Assembly: GCA_045864775.1 (NCBI GenBank)
Contig: BTVR01000002.1
Location: 744,001-808,000, forward strand
Source of the DNA: Macondimonas sp045864775
GTDB lineage: Bacteria > Pseudomonadota > Gammaproteobacteria > UBA5335
Length of the DNA stretch: 64,000 bases
Direction: 5' to 3'
The notes under the pieces were generated by a model. The model saw nothing but the letters and a program-made list of their open reading frames with translations. It ran no database searches and was not told the DNA's origin. Both the position numbers and the translations under genes were made by a program. How positions within the stretch are numbered: the stretch's first letter is position 1; the number at the start of each line of letters is the position of its first letter. Positions 33,652-43,481 of the stretch are shown in pieces.

Positions 33652-36009
33652 TCATCCCTTCATGGACGCGGAACGAGCGGCTTCGGCCGATGTGCCATAG
33701 GCCAGCAAGCGCAAGGCATTGATCACCACCACCAGCGTCGAGCCCTCGTGGATCGCCACCGCCACGCCGATCCCCGCCCAGCCGAACAAGGTTGCGGGGA
33801 TGAGCAGCGCCACCACGCCCAGGGAGACGAACAGATTCTGCCGGATGATGCGCCTCGCCGCGCGACTCAAGGCGACTGCGAAGGGCAGCTTGGCGAGGTC
33901 GTCTGCCATCAGTGCGACATCGGCGGTCTCCAGCGCCACGTCGGTGCCGGCGCCGCCCATGGCGATGCCGACGGTGGCACGTGCCATGGCAGGGGCGTCG
34001 TTGACGCCGTCGCCGACCATCGCCGCCCGGCCGTGGCGTCGCGCCAGCTCTTCCATCGCCGCGACCTTGTCCTGGGGCAGAAGACCGGCGCGGACTTCGT
34101 CCAGACCGATCTCCTTGCCGATGACGCGGCCCACCTGCTCGTTGTCGCCGGTGAGCATGATGGTCTGGCGGATGCCGAGTTGATGCAGACTCGCCAGCAC
34201 CTCGCGCACGCCGGCGCGCGGCGTGTCGGCCAAGGCGAGGACACCGAGGAAGTGGCCGTCCGCCTGGACCAGCATGGTGGTCTTGCCCTCCGTTTGCAGG
34301 CGAGTCGCGTGCTGCCGCAGCGCATCGGGCATGGCTTCACTTTCAAACAGGCGGGCGTTGCCGATAGCGACCTTGCGCCCGTCGATCTCGGCGCGCAGAC
34401 CCTGGCCGGTCACGGCTTCGACCGATTCGGCCTCACTCCATGTCAAGCCGCGCCGCTGCGCCTCCGTCACCACCGCCTGCGCCAGCGGATGGGCGCTGCG
34501 GCTTTCCACGGCGGCGGCGAGTTGGAGCAGCGCATCCTCGCTGCCTTCGATGGCGACGACATCGGTCACCCGCGGCTTGCCCACCGTCAGCGTGCCGGTC
34601 TTGTCGAAGGCGATGGCGCTCAAGGTCCCAAGATTTTCCAGATGCGCGCCGCCCTTGATCAGCACGCCGCCGCGCGCGGCACGGGCGATGCCGGCGAGGA
34701 CCGCCGAGGGTGTAGCGATGGCCAGCGCGCAGGGCGAGGCCGCCACCAGCACCGCCATGGCGCGGTAGAACGAGTCTGCGAAAGGCAAGCCGAAGAGCGA
34801 CGGCAGCACGATGAGCAGCGCCGCCCCCGCCAACACCACGGGCACGAAGATGCGCTCGAAGCGGTCTGTGAAACGCTGGGTCGGCGATTTTTGCGTTTGC
34901 GCTTCGGCCACCATCGCCACCATGCGCGCGAGCGTGCTCTCGCGCGCGAGCTTGGTCACTTCGATGAGGAGCGCGCCCTCGCCGTTGACCGTGCCGGCGA
35001 ACACCGGATCGTCGGGCTGCTTGTCCACCGGCATGGACTCGCCGGTGAGCGGGGACTGGTCCACCGCCGATTCGCCCGAGACCACTCGCCCGTCGGCGGG
35101 GATGCGGCTGCCGGGCTTGACGATGACGTGGTCGCCGCGCAGCAAGTCTGCCACCCGCACCTCGATCTCGGCGCCATCGCGCTGCACGAGCGCGGTCTTC
35201 GGCGCAAACTCGGCCAGCGCCTCGATGGCCCGGCGCGCGCGGTCCATGGCCAGGTGCTCCAGCGCATGGCCCAGGCTGAACAGGAACAGCAGCAGCGCGC
35301 CTTCCGCCCAGGCGCCCAGAACGCCGGCGCCGGCCGCGGCGACGATCATCAGGGTGTCGATGTCGAAGCGCCGGCTCCTCATGCTCTGCCAGGCATCGCG
35401 CAGGGTGTAGAAGCCACCGGCCGCGTAGGCACCGAGCAGCAGGCCGAGTGACAGCGCCCCCGGCGCCCCCGCTAGGGCCGCGAGCCAGCCGACGAGCAAC
35501 AGCAGGCCGGACACGCCGCTCAGGATCAGCTCGCGGTGCTCGGCGAACCAGCCGGCCGCGTGTCCTTCTTCCAGCACGCCATAACCCAGCGCCGCGATGC
35601 GCCGGACGATGGCGTCACGCGTGATCGTCTCGCTGTCGAACTCCAGCCGCAGGCGCTCAGCGGCATAGCTCACCGAGGCCTCCAGCACGCCGTCGGTGCG
35701 TTGCAGGGCGTGCTCGATCACCGTGGCGCAGGTGGCGCAATCCATGCCGTCGATGCGCAGGTTTTCGTGATGAAAGCGGTGGGCGATCTTTGCGCCCGCC
35801 GCCTGCGCCAGCTCGCGCACCCGGCTCACGCTGAAGCGCTGCGGGTCGTGGTGCAGGCACAGGCGCGCGGCGCCATCCTCATGGACGAGATGCGCCTTCT
35901 CCAATCCTTCGGCCTGCAACAGCTCGGTCAGCCGCCCCACGCAGGCGTCCCGCTCATCGGGGACGCCGGGCAGGAGCAGCGGCAGGTCCAATACATATTT
36001 CGCGGTCAC
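33652..36009 (-). CDS. P1B-4-type heavy-metal ATPase
   Basis: A 785-residue P-type ATPase. Residues 1-80 hold an atypical N-terminal region; the HMA domain shows GMDCATC (88-94). The actuator loop has LTGESMPVDK, the ion channel has SPC (ASPCALAIATPS), phosphorylation is at DKTGT, then GDGVNDAPAMA and a TM8 motif HEGSTLVVVINALRLL. SPC together with HEG[GS]T is typical of the P1B-4 group exporting Co, Zn or Cd. The GTG at 36009 was chosen because GGGAGGAG lies just upstream. Next gene of the czcCBA operon. Confidence 0.9.
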   Translation of the reverse strand: MTAKYVLDLPLLLPGVPDERDACVGRLTELLQAEGLEKAHLVHEDGAARLCLHHDPQRFSVSRVRELAQAAGAKIAHRFHHENLRIDGMDCATCATVIEHALQRTDGVLEASVSYAAERLRLEFDSETITRDAIVRRIAALGYGVLEEGHAAGWFAEHRELILSGVSGLLLLVGWLAALAGAPGALSLGLLLGAYAAGGFYTLRDAWQSMRSRRFDIDTLMIVAAAGAGVLGAWAEGALLLFLFSLGHALEHLAMDRARRAIEALAEFAPKTALVQRDGAEIEVRVADLLRGDHVIVKPGSRIPADGRVVSGESAVDQSPLTGESMPVDKQPDDPVFAGTVNGEGALLIEVTKLARESTLARMVAMVAEAQTQKSPTQRFTDRFERIFVPVVLAGAALLIVLPSLFGLPFADSFYRAMAVLVAASPCALAIATPSAVLAGIARAARGGVLIKGGAHLENLGTLSAIAFDKTGTLTVGKPRVTDVVAIEGSEDALLQLAAAVESRSAHPLAQAVVTEAQRRGLTWSEAESVEAVTGQGLRAEIDGRKVAIGNARLFESEAMPDALRQHATRLQTEGKTTMLVQADGHFLGVLALADTPRAGVREVLASLHQLGIRQTIMLTGDNEQVGRVIGKEIGLDEVRAGLLPQDKVAAMEELARRHGRAAMVGDGVNDAPAMARATVGIAMGGAGTDVALETADVALMADDLAKLPFAVALSRAARRIIRQNLFVSLGVVALLIPATLFGWAGIGVAVAIHEGSTLVVVINALRLLAYGTSAEAARSASMKG

Positions 36010-36025
36010 GAAATTCTCCTCCCGT

Positions 36026-39000
36026 TCAAGACACTTGAGTGTGCGGCCCGGCGCCTTTCTCGACGATTGCTTCCTCCGCATCGCGCCGATGGGCCATGCG
36101 GTACAGCATGGGCAGCACCAGCAGGGTGAGCGCCGTCGAGGACAGGATGCCGCCGATCACCACCGTCGCCAGCGGACGCTGCACCTCGGCGCCGGTGCCG
36201 GTGGCGAGCGCCATGGGGACGAAGCCGAGCGAGGCCACCAGCGCCGTCATCAGCACCGGACGCAGCCGCGTCATGGCGCCCTCGCGGATCGCCGCGTCCA
36301 GCGGCCGGCCCTGCTCGCGCAGGTCGCGAATGAAGGCAATCATCACCAGCCCGTTGAGCACGGCGACGCCCGAGAGCGCGATGAAGCCGACGCCGGCCGA
36401 GATGGAGAGCGGGATGCCGCGCAGCCACAGCGCGAGGATGCCGCCGGTCAGCGCGAAGGGCACGCCGGTGAATACCAAGAGCCCGTCCTTGACGTTGTTG
36501 AACATGGCGAACAGCAGCAGGAAGATCAAGAGCAGCGCCACCGGCACCACGATCTGCAGGCGCTTGGCCGCCGACTGCAACTGCTCGAAAGTGCCGCCCC
36601 AGGTGATCCAGTAGCCGCTGGGCACCTTGACCTGCGCATCGAGCCGCGCCTGCGCCTCGGCGACGAAGGAGCCGATGTCGCGCCCGCGCACGTTGGAGGT
36701 CACCACCACCCGCCGTTTGCCGTTCTCGCGGCTGATCTGGTTGGGGCCGGGCGCGATTTCGAGGCTGGCCACATCGCCGAGCCGCACGTAGGGCGCGTTG
36801 CCGCCCGCGCCTGCGGCGGGCAGCCGGATCGGTATCTGTTTGATCGCTTCCAGATCGCCGCGCAAGGATTCCGGCAGACGCACGAGGATGTCGAAACGAC
36901 GGTCGCCCTGGAACATCTGGCCGGCCTCGCGCCCGCCCACGGCGATGGCGAGCGCGTCCTGCACGTCGCTGACATTGAGCCCGAAGCGGGCGATCTTCGC
37001 CCGATCGATGGCGAGCGTCAGCATGGGCAGGCCGGTGGTCTGCTCGACCTTGACGTCCGCCGCGCCGGGTATTTTCTCCAGCACCTCCGCGATTTCGGCG
37101 GCGGTGGCGTTCATCGTCTCCATGTCGTCGCCGAAGACCTTCACCGCCACGTCGCTGCGCACGCCGGACAGCAGCTCGTTGAAGCGCATCTGGATCGGCT
37201 GGGTGAACTCGTAGTTGTTGCCGGGCACCTTGCCCACCGCCGCCTGCATGGCCGCGACCAGATCGTCCTTGCTGCGCGAGGGATCGGGCCATTCGGATTG
37301 CGGCTTGAGCATCACGAAATTGTCCGCGACGTTGGGCGGCATCGGGTCGGTGGCGATTTCCGCCGTGCCGATCTTGGCGAAGATCTTGTCCACCTCCGGA
37401 AACCGCTTGATGGTGCGCTCCAGCTCGGCCTGCATGTCGATCGCCTGGGTCAGGCTGGTGCCGGGGATGCGCAGCGCGTGCAACGCGATGTCGCCCTCGT
37501 TGAGGCTGGGCACGAACTCGCTGCCCATGCGGGTGGCGAGCAACAGCGACAGCGCCACCGCCACGACCGCGCCGGTCAGCACCACCGGCTGGTTGGCCAT
37601 CACCCGGTCGAACAGCGGGCCATAGACGCGCTTGGCCCCACTCATCAGGCGGTTCTCCTTCTCGTCCACCTTGTTGCCGATCAACAGCGCCACGGCGGCG
37701 GGGATGAAGGTCACCGACAGGATCATGGCGCCCAGCAATGCCGCCACCACGGTGAAGGCCATGGGATGGAACATCTTGCCCTCCACCCCGGTGAGGGCGA
37801 AGATCGGCAGGTACACCACCATGATGATGAGCTGGCCATACAGCAGCGGCCGGCGCGCCTCTCTCGATGCGGCGAACACCTCATGGAAGCGTTCGTTGCG
37901 CGTCAGCGGCCTGCCCGCCCTGGCCTGGGCATGCGCGAGCCGCCGCACGCAGTTCTCCACGATCACGACCGCGCCGTCGATGATGATGCCGAAATCCAGC
38001 GCGCCCAGGCTCATCAGGTTGGCGCTGACCTTGTTGCCCACCATGCCGGTGAAGGTGAACAGCATCGACAGCGGAATCACCAGCGCGGTGATGAGCGCGG
38101 CGCGGATATTGCCGAGGAACAGGAACAGAACCGCGATCACCAGCGCCGCGCCTTCGATCAGGTTTTTCTTGACCGTATTGATCGCCTTGTCCACCAGCAC
38201 GGTGCGGTCGTAGACCGGATTGGCGACCACGCCGGGCGGCAGCGTGCGGTTGATTTCCTGCATCTTCGCATCCACCGCGCGGGACACCGTGCGGCTGTTC
38301 TCGCCGATCAGCATGAACACCGTGCCCAGCACCACTTCGCGGCCGTTCTCGGTCGCGGCGCCGGTGCGCAGCTCGCGGCCCAGCGCCACCTCGGCCACGT
38401 CGCGGATGCGCACCGGCACGCCCTCGGGCGCGCCGATGACGATGTTGCCGATGTCTTCCAGACTCGCGACCTGGCCCGGCGCGCGGATCAGATACTGCTC
38501 GCCGCGCCGCTCGATGTAGCCCGCGCCGACGTTGGCGTTGTTGCGCTCCAGCGCCGCGACCAGATCGGACAGCGCCAGGTCGTGGGCGACCAGACGGTCG
38601 GGCCAGGGCGCGACCTGAAACTCCTTGGCATAGCCGCCGATGGTGTTGATTTCGGTCACGCCCGGCACGTTGCGCAATTGCGGCTTGACGATCCAGTCCT
38701 GGATCTCGCGCAAATCCATGGGGGTGTACTGCGTGCCATCGGGCTTCATCGCGCCCTCCTCGGCCTCCACGGTCCACATGTAGATCTCGCCGAGACCGGT
38801 CGAGATCGGTCCCATCATCGGGGTCAGCCCGGATGGCAAGCGCTCCTTCGCCTGCTGGATGCGCTCGTTGACGAGCTGGCGCGCGAAGTAGATGTCGGTG
38901 CCGTCCTCGAAGATCACCGTCACCTGCGACAGGCCGTAGCGGGACAGCGAACGCGTCTGCTGCAGGCCCGGCAATCCGGCCATGACGGTCTCGATCGGGA

Positions 39001-39199
39001 AGGTGACCCGCTGCTCGGCCTCGATCGGCGAGAACCCGGGGGCTTCGGTGTTGACCTGCACCTGGACGTTGGTGATGTCGGGTACGGCATCGATCGGCAG
39101 CCGCTGGTAACTGTAGAGGCCAAGCGCGGCCATGCCGAGCACGGCCAGAAGCACCAGGGCGCGCTGCTCGATGGCGAAACGGAGAATCCTGTCGAACAT
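36026..39199 (-). CDS. czcA: CzcA heavy-metal RND efflux pump
   Basis: A 1057-residue inner-membrane RND protein of the heavy-metal export group. Proton-relay motif DFGIIIDGAVVIVEN places Asp402, Asp408 and Glu415 exactly where known in Cupriavidus CzcA. Two large periplasmic loops and about 12 membrane helices are evident; opening MFDRILRFAIEQRALVLLAV is typical. It exports Co2+, Zn2+ and/or Cd2+ with CzcB and CzcC. Nine bases separate it from czcB upstream. Confidence 0.95.
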   Translation of the reverse strand: MFDRILRFAIEQRALVLLAVLGMAALGLYSYQRLPIDAVPDITNVQVQVNTEAPGFSPIEAEQRVTFPIETVMAGLPGLQQTRSLSRYGLSQVTVIFEDGTDIYFARQLVNERIQQAKERLPSGLTPMMGPISTGLGEIYMWTVEAEEGAMKPDGTQYTPMDLREIQDWIVKPQLRNVPGVTEINTIGGYAKEFQVAPWPDRLVAHDLALSDLVAALERNNANVGAGYIERRGEQYLIRAPGQVASLEDIGNIVIGAPEGVPVRIRDVAEVALGRELRTGAATENGREVVLGTVFMLIGENSRTVSRAVDAKMQEINRTLPPGVVANPVYDRTVLVDKAINTVKKNLIEGAALVIAVLFLFLGNIRAALITALVIPLSMLFTFTGMVGNKVSANLMSLGALDFGIIIDGAVVIVENCVRRLAHAQARAGRPLTRNERFHEVFAASREARRPLLYGQLIIMVVYLPIFALTGVEGKMFHPMAFTVVAALLGAMILSVTFIPAAVALLIGNKVDEKENRLMSGAKRVYGPLFDRVMANQPVVLTGAVVAVALSLLLATRMGSEFVPSLNEGDIALHALRIPGTSLTQAIDMQAELERTIKRFPEVDKIFAKIGTAEIATDPMPPNVADNFVMLKPQSEWPDPSRSKDDLVAAMQAAVGKVPGNNYEFTQPIQMRFNELLSGVRSDVAVKVFGDDMETMNATAAEIAEVLEKIPGAADVKVEQTTGLPMLTLAIDRAKIARFGLNVSDVQDALAIAVGGREAGQMFQGDRRFDILVRLPESLRGDLEAIKQIPIRLPAAGAGGNAPYVRLGDVASLEIAPGPNQISRENGKRRVVVTSNVRGRDIGSFVAEAQARLDAQVKVPSGYWITWGGTFEQLQSAAKRLQIVVPVALLLIFLLLFAMFNNVKDGLLVFTGVPFALTGGILALWLRGIPLSISAGVGFIALSGVAVLNGLVMIAFIRDLREQGRPLDAAIREGAMTRLRPVLMTALVASLGFVPMALATGTGAEVQRPLATVVIGGILSSTALTLLVLPMLYRMAHRRDAEEAIVEKGAGPHTQVS

Positions 39200-39208
39200 G
39201 GCGCGCTC

Positions 39209-40795
39209 CTAGTGATCGTGACTGGCGCCGGCCTTGCCCAGCTCGGCCTTGATGAGGAAGCTGTTCTTCGCGGCATACTGCTCGCCGGCATTCAAGCCGC
39301 CGACCACCTCGACGAACTTGCCGTCGCTGCGCCCAAGTTCCACCGGCCGCGCCTCGAACTGGTCGCCGTAGCGACCGAAGACGACGGTCCAGTCGCGCAC
39401 CGTCTGGATCGCTTCCTGCGATACCGCCACCGGCACCTCCACCTCACCGGCCGTCAGTTCGACGTTGACCGGCAACCCGGGCCGCCAGACGCCGTCCGGA
39501 TTGGGCAGGACGATGCGCGCCGTGGCGGTGCGGGTCTCTTCCCCGACGAGGGGCCCGACGTAGGACACCGTGCCCGTGCTCGCGGACTCGAAAGCAGTGG
39601 CCTTGACGGTGGCCGCCTGACCGACTTTCACCGCGTTCAAGTCTTTGGCATAGATGGCCATTTCGGCCCATACCGTGGACAGGTCGGCGATGACGAAGAC
39701 GGTGGCATCGGCCTTGACGGCTTCTCCGGGCGTGATGTGCTTTTCGACGATCGTGCCGTCGATGGGGGCTCGCAGCTCGTAGCGGGCGAGGTCGGAATGA
39801 CCGCCCAGGCCGTCCAGAGCGGCCAGCTTCTGCCTCGCGGTGCGCTCGGCGATTTCAGCTTCCTGCAGCGCGGCGCGGGCCGCCAGATAATCCTGCTCCG
39901 CCGAGATCTTCTCCTGCCAGAGGGATTTCTCGCGCTCGTGCGTCGACCGGGCCAAGGCCAGTCGCTGCTGCGCCGCAAGCCATGCCGCGCGCTGGTCGGC
40001 GAGGTCGCGACTGGTGATGACGGCGAGCACCTGCCCCCGACGCACGCGGTCGCCGGCATTGGCGGTGGCCGACTGGACGATGCCGTCGAGCACAGGCACC
40101 ACATGCGCCGTGCGGTCCGCATCGAGCCGGATCTCGCCGATGAGTTGCCGTACATCGCGGATGCGCGCCGGCCCGGCGGTGAGCACCTCGACCTTGTTTG
40201 CCAGCAACGCGGCATCGCTCATGGCGACGCGCGCCTCGACCTGCTCATACCCGAAGCGATAGGCTTTTTCACCCTGCCGCGCCGCGAGGGTCACCTTGAA
40301 CGAGTGCGGCTCCTCGACGACGGCGTCGCCCTTCAGATAGTCCCGTTCGGGCGCAAAGGAGAACCGCTGCGGCGCCCGGCCGAGCCGCTCGAGGATGACA
40401 CTGACGTCGCTTGCGCGTGGATCGAGGGGCTTGCCGTCGCGATAGGTGTACACGCGGAACTGGGGTTCCACGCCCTGCTCTACGATGGTGAGTTCCACGC
40501 CGTAGCCATCTTGGGCGAAGAGCTTGCCGCCGTGCGGGCCGTCGCTCGGTTCAGTCTTGTCCTCGTGATGTTCAACGTCGGTATGTTCTTTATCGTCGGC
40601 GTGATCCTCATCGGCTTTGCTTCCGTGGTGCTCCTGGTCCTCATGGCCGTTTGCCTCTGTATGTCCGATATCGTCCGTGACTGGACGCACCTTTTCAGTT
40701 CCCAGAATCAATCCGCCAAGCACCACCCCTACCACTAGCACGAGAAGCACGAGCAAAACGGAGATAGCTTGTCGCTTGTTCATTTGTAGTTTCAC
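39209..40795 (-). CDS. czcB: CzcB membrane-fusion protein of metal efflux pump
   Basis: A 528-residue periplasmic adaptor anchored by an N-terminal helix (ISVLLVLLVLVVGVVLGGLIL). A segment at about 43-85 is rich in His, Asp and Glu (GHTEANGHEDQEHHGS, DKEHTDVEHHED), a likely metal-binding region as in CzcB. The HlyD-type core has lipoyl halves around GDRVRRGQVLAVI and APIDGTIVEKHITPGEAV flanking a coiled coil. Start is GTG (40795) with AGGGATC before it; the ATG four codons later is possible. Confidence 0.93.
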   Translation of the reverse strand: MKLQMNKRQAISVLLVLLVLVVGVVLGGLILGTEKVRPVTDDIGHTEANGHEDQEHHGSKADEDHADDKEHTDVEHHEDKTEPSDGPHGGKLFAQDGYGVELTIVEQGVEPQFRVYTYRDGKPLDPRASDVSVILERLGRAPQRFSFAPERDYLKGDAVVEEPHSFKVTLAARQGEKAYRFGYEQVEARVAMSDAALLANKVEVLTAGPARIRDVRQLIGEIRLDADRTAHVVPVLDGIVQSATANAGDRVRRGQVLAVITSRDLADQRAAWLAAQQRLALARSTHEREKSLWQEKISAEQDYLAARAALQEAEIAERTARQKLAALDGLGGHSDLARYELRAPIDGTIVEKHITPGEAVKADATVFVIADLSTVWAEMAIYAKDLNAVKVGQAATVKATAFESASTGTVSYVGPLVGEETRTATARIVLPNPDGVWRPGLPVNVELTAGEVEVPVAVSQEAIQTVRDWTVVFGRYGDQFEARPVELGRSDGKFVEVVGGLNAGEQYAAKNSFLIKAELGKAGASHDH

Positions 40796-40804
40796 GGCAG
40801 ATCC

Positions 40805-42112
40805 CTATGGTTGGCCGGCAATGGATGCCGATGCGGGCACGGTTTCACCGAGCAGGCGGTCAATGGTGGCAGCGGCATGGTGCGCCTCGCGCAAGGCATC
40901 GAGTCCCTGGGATCGCGCTGCGCTCAAGGTGCGTTGCGCATCCAGCACGTCGAGAAAGCCGAATTTGCCAAGTTCGAATCCCTTGAGCACGGCGTCGTGG
41001 GCGCTCTGCGCGCCCGGCAGGATGTCGCGTTCGAGAGATTCCAGTTCGTTGCGCGCGGTCGTGAGGCGCCCAAGCGCCTTGGCGAGATCGACGGAGAGGC
41101 GAAGCTCGGCAGCGGACAGTTCATCCCGCGCCTGGTCTGCGCGGCGCAGCGACTCCTCCAGGTTGCCCTGGTTGCGATCGAACAGCGGGACCGGGACCGA
41201 AACGCCCATGACTGCCTGATCTAGACCGAGTTCGTTGTCACGCTGCGCGCCCAAGCTGACGGTCACGTCCGGGATGCGCCGGCGACGTTCGACCTCGACC
41301 AGCGCGCGCCGGCGCTCGAGCTCGATCCGGGCGCGTTGCAGATGGGGTGATGTCTCGGTGCGACGCGCCAGATCGCCACGAAGCGGCAGCGGTGGCGCGG
41401 CGAGATCGCCCGCGAGGCGCTCGAAACGTGGCGCTGTCTCGCCCAGCACACCGGCCAGTTGCTGGCGTGCAGCGGCCAATTCTTGCTCGGCCGTGTTCAG
41501 CACCACACGCACACCGGCCTCACTCACCTGCGCCCGGGTTTCCTCGATGGGTGAAACCTTGCCGGCATGCACGCGGCGCTGGGTCGCCTCCGTCGTGCGA
41601 CGCGCCAGATCGGCATTGGCAAGGGCAATCCCCAACTGCTCCTGAGCGATCAGGGTGTCGAAAAATGCTGTCGTCACATCCGCCCGAATTTCGGCCTGTT
41701 TGGCACGCAGCGACGCCTCGGCAACGGCGCGACCTTGAACCGCCGCTTCGATCCGAGCGGCGCGCTTGCCGCCCAGCTCAACCGGTTGGTTGATCTGCAA
41801 GCGGGTCGTGCGGGTTGCCGAACGTGTGTCGTCCATCGTGGCGGCGAGTTCGGGATTGGGCAGGGTACGTGCCTGCACGATGCCCGCCTCGAGCGCCTCC
41901 AGCTCGCGCCGGGCGGCCGCGAGATCGGGATTGGCGCGCGCAGCCATCTCGCGCGCGGCATCGAGGGTCAATGGCGGAGAGGATCGACCATCGCCCGCGA
42001 CCGTCGTGCCGGCCATTCGGGCTACATCGATGTCGGCGACATCGAGCGTCTGAGCAAAGGATGGGTTGAGAAACAATGCCGCCAACCCCAGCGGCCAAAG
42101 CAGTCTTCGCAT
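40805..42112 (-). CDS. czcC: CzcC outer-membrane factor of metal efflux pump
   Basis: A 435-residue TolC-type protein. Signal peptide MRRLLWPLGLAALFLNPSFA precedes a mature domain with two long coiled-coil halves (LDAAREMAARANPDLAAARRE; LERRRALVEVERRRRIPDV). It forms the outer-membrane duct of the CzcCBA tripartite pump. ATG 42112 has GGAG seven bases upstream and gives the cleanest signal peptide; GTG four codons earlier is an alternative. Ten bases before czcB. Confidence 0.93.
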   Translation of the reverse strand: MRRLLWPLGLAALFLNPSFAQTLDVADIDVARMAGTTVAGDGRSSPPLTLDAAREMAARANPDLAAARRELEALEAGIVQARTLPNPELAATMDDTRSATRTTRLQINQPVELGGKRAARIEAAVQGRAVAEASLRAKQAEIRADVTTAFFDTLIAQEQLGIALANADLARRTTEATQRRVHAGKVSPIEETRAQVSEAGVRVVLNTAEQELAAARQQLAGVLGETAPRFERLAGDLAAPPLPLRGDLARRTETSPHLQRARIELERRRALVEVERRRRIPDVTVSLGAQRDNELGLDQAVMGVSVPVPLFDRNQGNLEESLRRADQARDELSAAELRLSVDLAKALGRLTTARNELESLERDILPGAQSAHDAVLKGFELGKFGFLDVLDAQRTLSAARSQGLDALREAHHAAATIDRLLGETVPASASIAGQP

Positions 42113-42205
42113 CGAATTCTCCACGAACAGGGAGCGGATTCGTGCGGGCGCGGCTGTGCGATGGACGTGTTTAGTGGATCGCGAGTGTGGCCGTCGTCCC
42201 GCCCG

Positions 42206-42559
42206 TCAGGCGAGGACGGACCACTGCGGAGGCTCGGGAGGCGGGGTGGCGTGAGACAGGTAGCGGCTGTCGATGTCGGCCGGAACGGGACGTGACGCCA
42301 GCAATGCGACCGGCATGAAGCTGGCGGCGACGCCGACGAAGCCGGCCAGATGGCAGTGGTCGTGACCTGACGGCAGGCTGCCGTGACCGCGTTCAGAGGG
42401 TTCGCTTCCCGACTGGCCGGTCGCGAAGTCGTGACTGGCGCCGACCAAGGTCGCTTTGGCGCCGGCGAGATGGGCATGCTCGGAGTAATGCGCCACCACC
42501 GCCCAGGATCCCTGGAGCGGGACCAGAACGAGGAGCAGGATCACGATCAAGCGGCGCAT
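42206..42559 (-). CDS. CzcI-like small exported protein
   Basis: A 117-residue protein with signal peptide MRRLIVILLLVLVPLQGSWA and several His (SEHAHLAG; GHGSLPSGHDHCHLAG). CzcI/CopL-type proteins of this form lie directly upstream of czcC and are thought to bind metal in the periplasm or affect expression. Function here is inferred from sequence style and position. Confidence 0.7.
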   Translation of the reverse strand: MRRLIVILLLVLVPLQGSWAVVAHYSEHAHLAGAKATLVGASHDFATGQSGSEPSERGHGSLPSGHDHCHLAGFVGVAASFMPVALLASRPVPADIDSRYLSHATPPPEPPQWSVLA

Positions 42560-42593
42560 GGCTGGGAACCTTACTCAGCCGATCGACCGCTTG

Positions 42594-43250
42594 TCAATGC
42601 AACATGTCGCGCTGCAGTCGTCGTTCCGCCGCCGGCGCCGCACGGAGCTCGCTTCTCGCTTGGCGCACGATAGCCCACGCGGCCGAAATCCCGAGCACAC
42701 CCATCACGGCAGCCACCAGCAGATCCGGCCAAGCCTGGCCGGTGCCGAATACCCCGAGCGCGGCCAGCATGACCGCGACGTTGCCGATGGCGTCGTTGCG
42801 ACTGCACAGCCAGACCGAGCGCATGTTGGCGTCGCCGCTGCGAAAGGCATACAGCGTCAGTGCGACTCCGACGTTCGCCGTCAGGGCGAGCACGGCAATG
42901 ACGCCCATGGTCAGGGGCTCCGGTGGCACGCCGCCGGCCGCGCCGAATGCCGCCTTGCCCAGCACGAACAGGCCGAACACCCCCATGGTCAGCCCCTTGA
43001 GCAAGGCTGCCCTGGCACGCCAGATCAGGCCCATCGACAACACTGCCAGCGAAAGCCCGTAATTGCCCGCATCACCGAGGAAATCCGCCGCGTCGGCGAG
43101 CAGGGACACCGACCCCGCGGCAAAGGCCCCGCCGAGTTCGACGCCGAACATGAGGGCATTGACGGCAAGCGCCGCCCACAGCGCCTTGCGGTAGCGGGGG
43201 TCTACGGCCCCGCTTGAACACGGCGCAGTCGCGCAGCAATCCTCGCTCAT
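42594..43250 (-). CDS. Short cation-diffusion-facilitator type transporter
   Basis: A 218-residue membrane protein with about six helices. The N-terminus MSEDCCATAPCSSG is Cys-rich. Transport-site motifs are LLADAADFLGDAGNYGLS (Asp residues where CDF proteins have Hx3D/Dx3D) and SRNDAIGNVAVMLAALG. It lacks the C-terminal cytoplasmic domain of classical CDF proteins. This short form is frequent in czc clusters. The ATG at 43250 was chosen for MSEDCC; a longer in-frame start at 43274 exists. It appears to head the metal operon. Confidence 0.82.
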   Translation of the reverse strand: MSEDCCATAPCSSGAVDPRYRKALWAALAVNALMFGVELGGAFAAGSVSLLADAADFLGDAGNYGLSLAVLSMGLIWRARAALLKGLTMGVFGLFVLGKAAFGAAGGVPPEPLTMGVIAVLALTANVGVALTLYAFRSGDANMRSVWLCSRNDAIGNVAVMLAALGVFGTGQAWPDLLVAAVMGVLGISAAWAIVRQARSELRAAPAAERRLQRDMLH

Positions 43251-43481
43251 CGCATCACTCTCCACCGCAGCCAAGGGCTCCAGTTGACGTCTGCCTCATC
43301 GCTGTTGTCAAGGGAATAACGAGGAAACCGACAGCGCGCGTGAGTGCCGCACGTGACGCACGGCCGAAAGATGAAGGGGGAAAAGCTGGGAATGTGGTGG
43401 TTTCACCGGAAGAAAACCGGCATCTATAACCAGCGCGGGTTTGGGCGGAATCCATCGCAATGGCGCGGCAATCATAGGGCC

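Noticed and set aside
36035..40738. Very long open frame on the plus strand opposite czcA and czcB
   Set aside because: It mirrors the strongly biased codons of genuine minus-strand genes and has no recognisable domain; CzcA and CzcB are unambiguous.
43283..43311. Promoter for the metal operon with TTGACA at 43306-43311 (minus)
   Set aside because: The -35 is perfect but nothing resembling TATAAT lies 16-20 bases downstream.
43251..43481. Duplicate of the tRNA-Phe 3' end marking the far side of an integrated element
   Set aside because: No copy of the tRNA end could be found by eye in this gap or nearby, so integration remains an inference.
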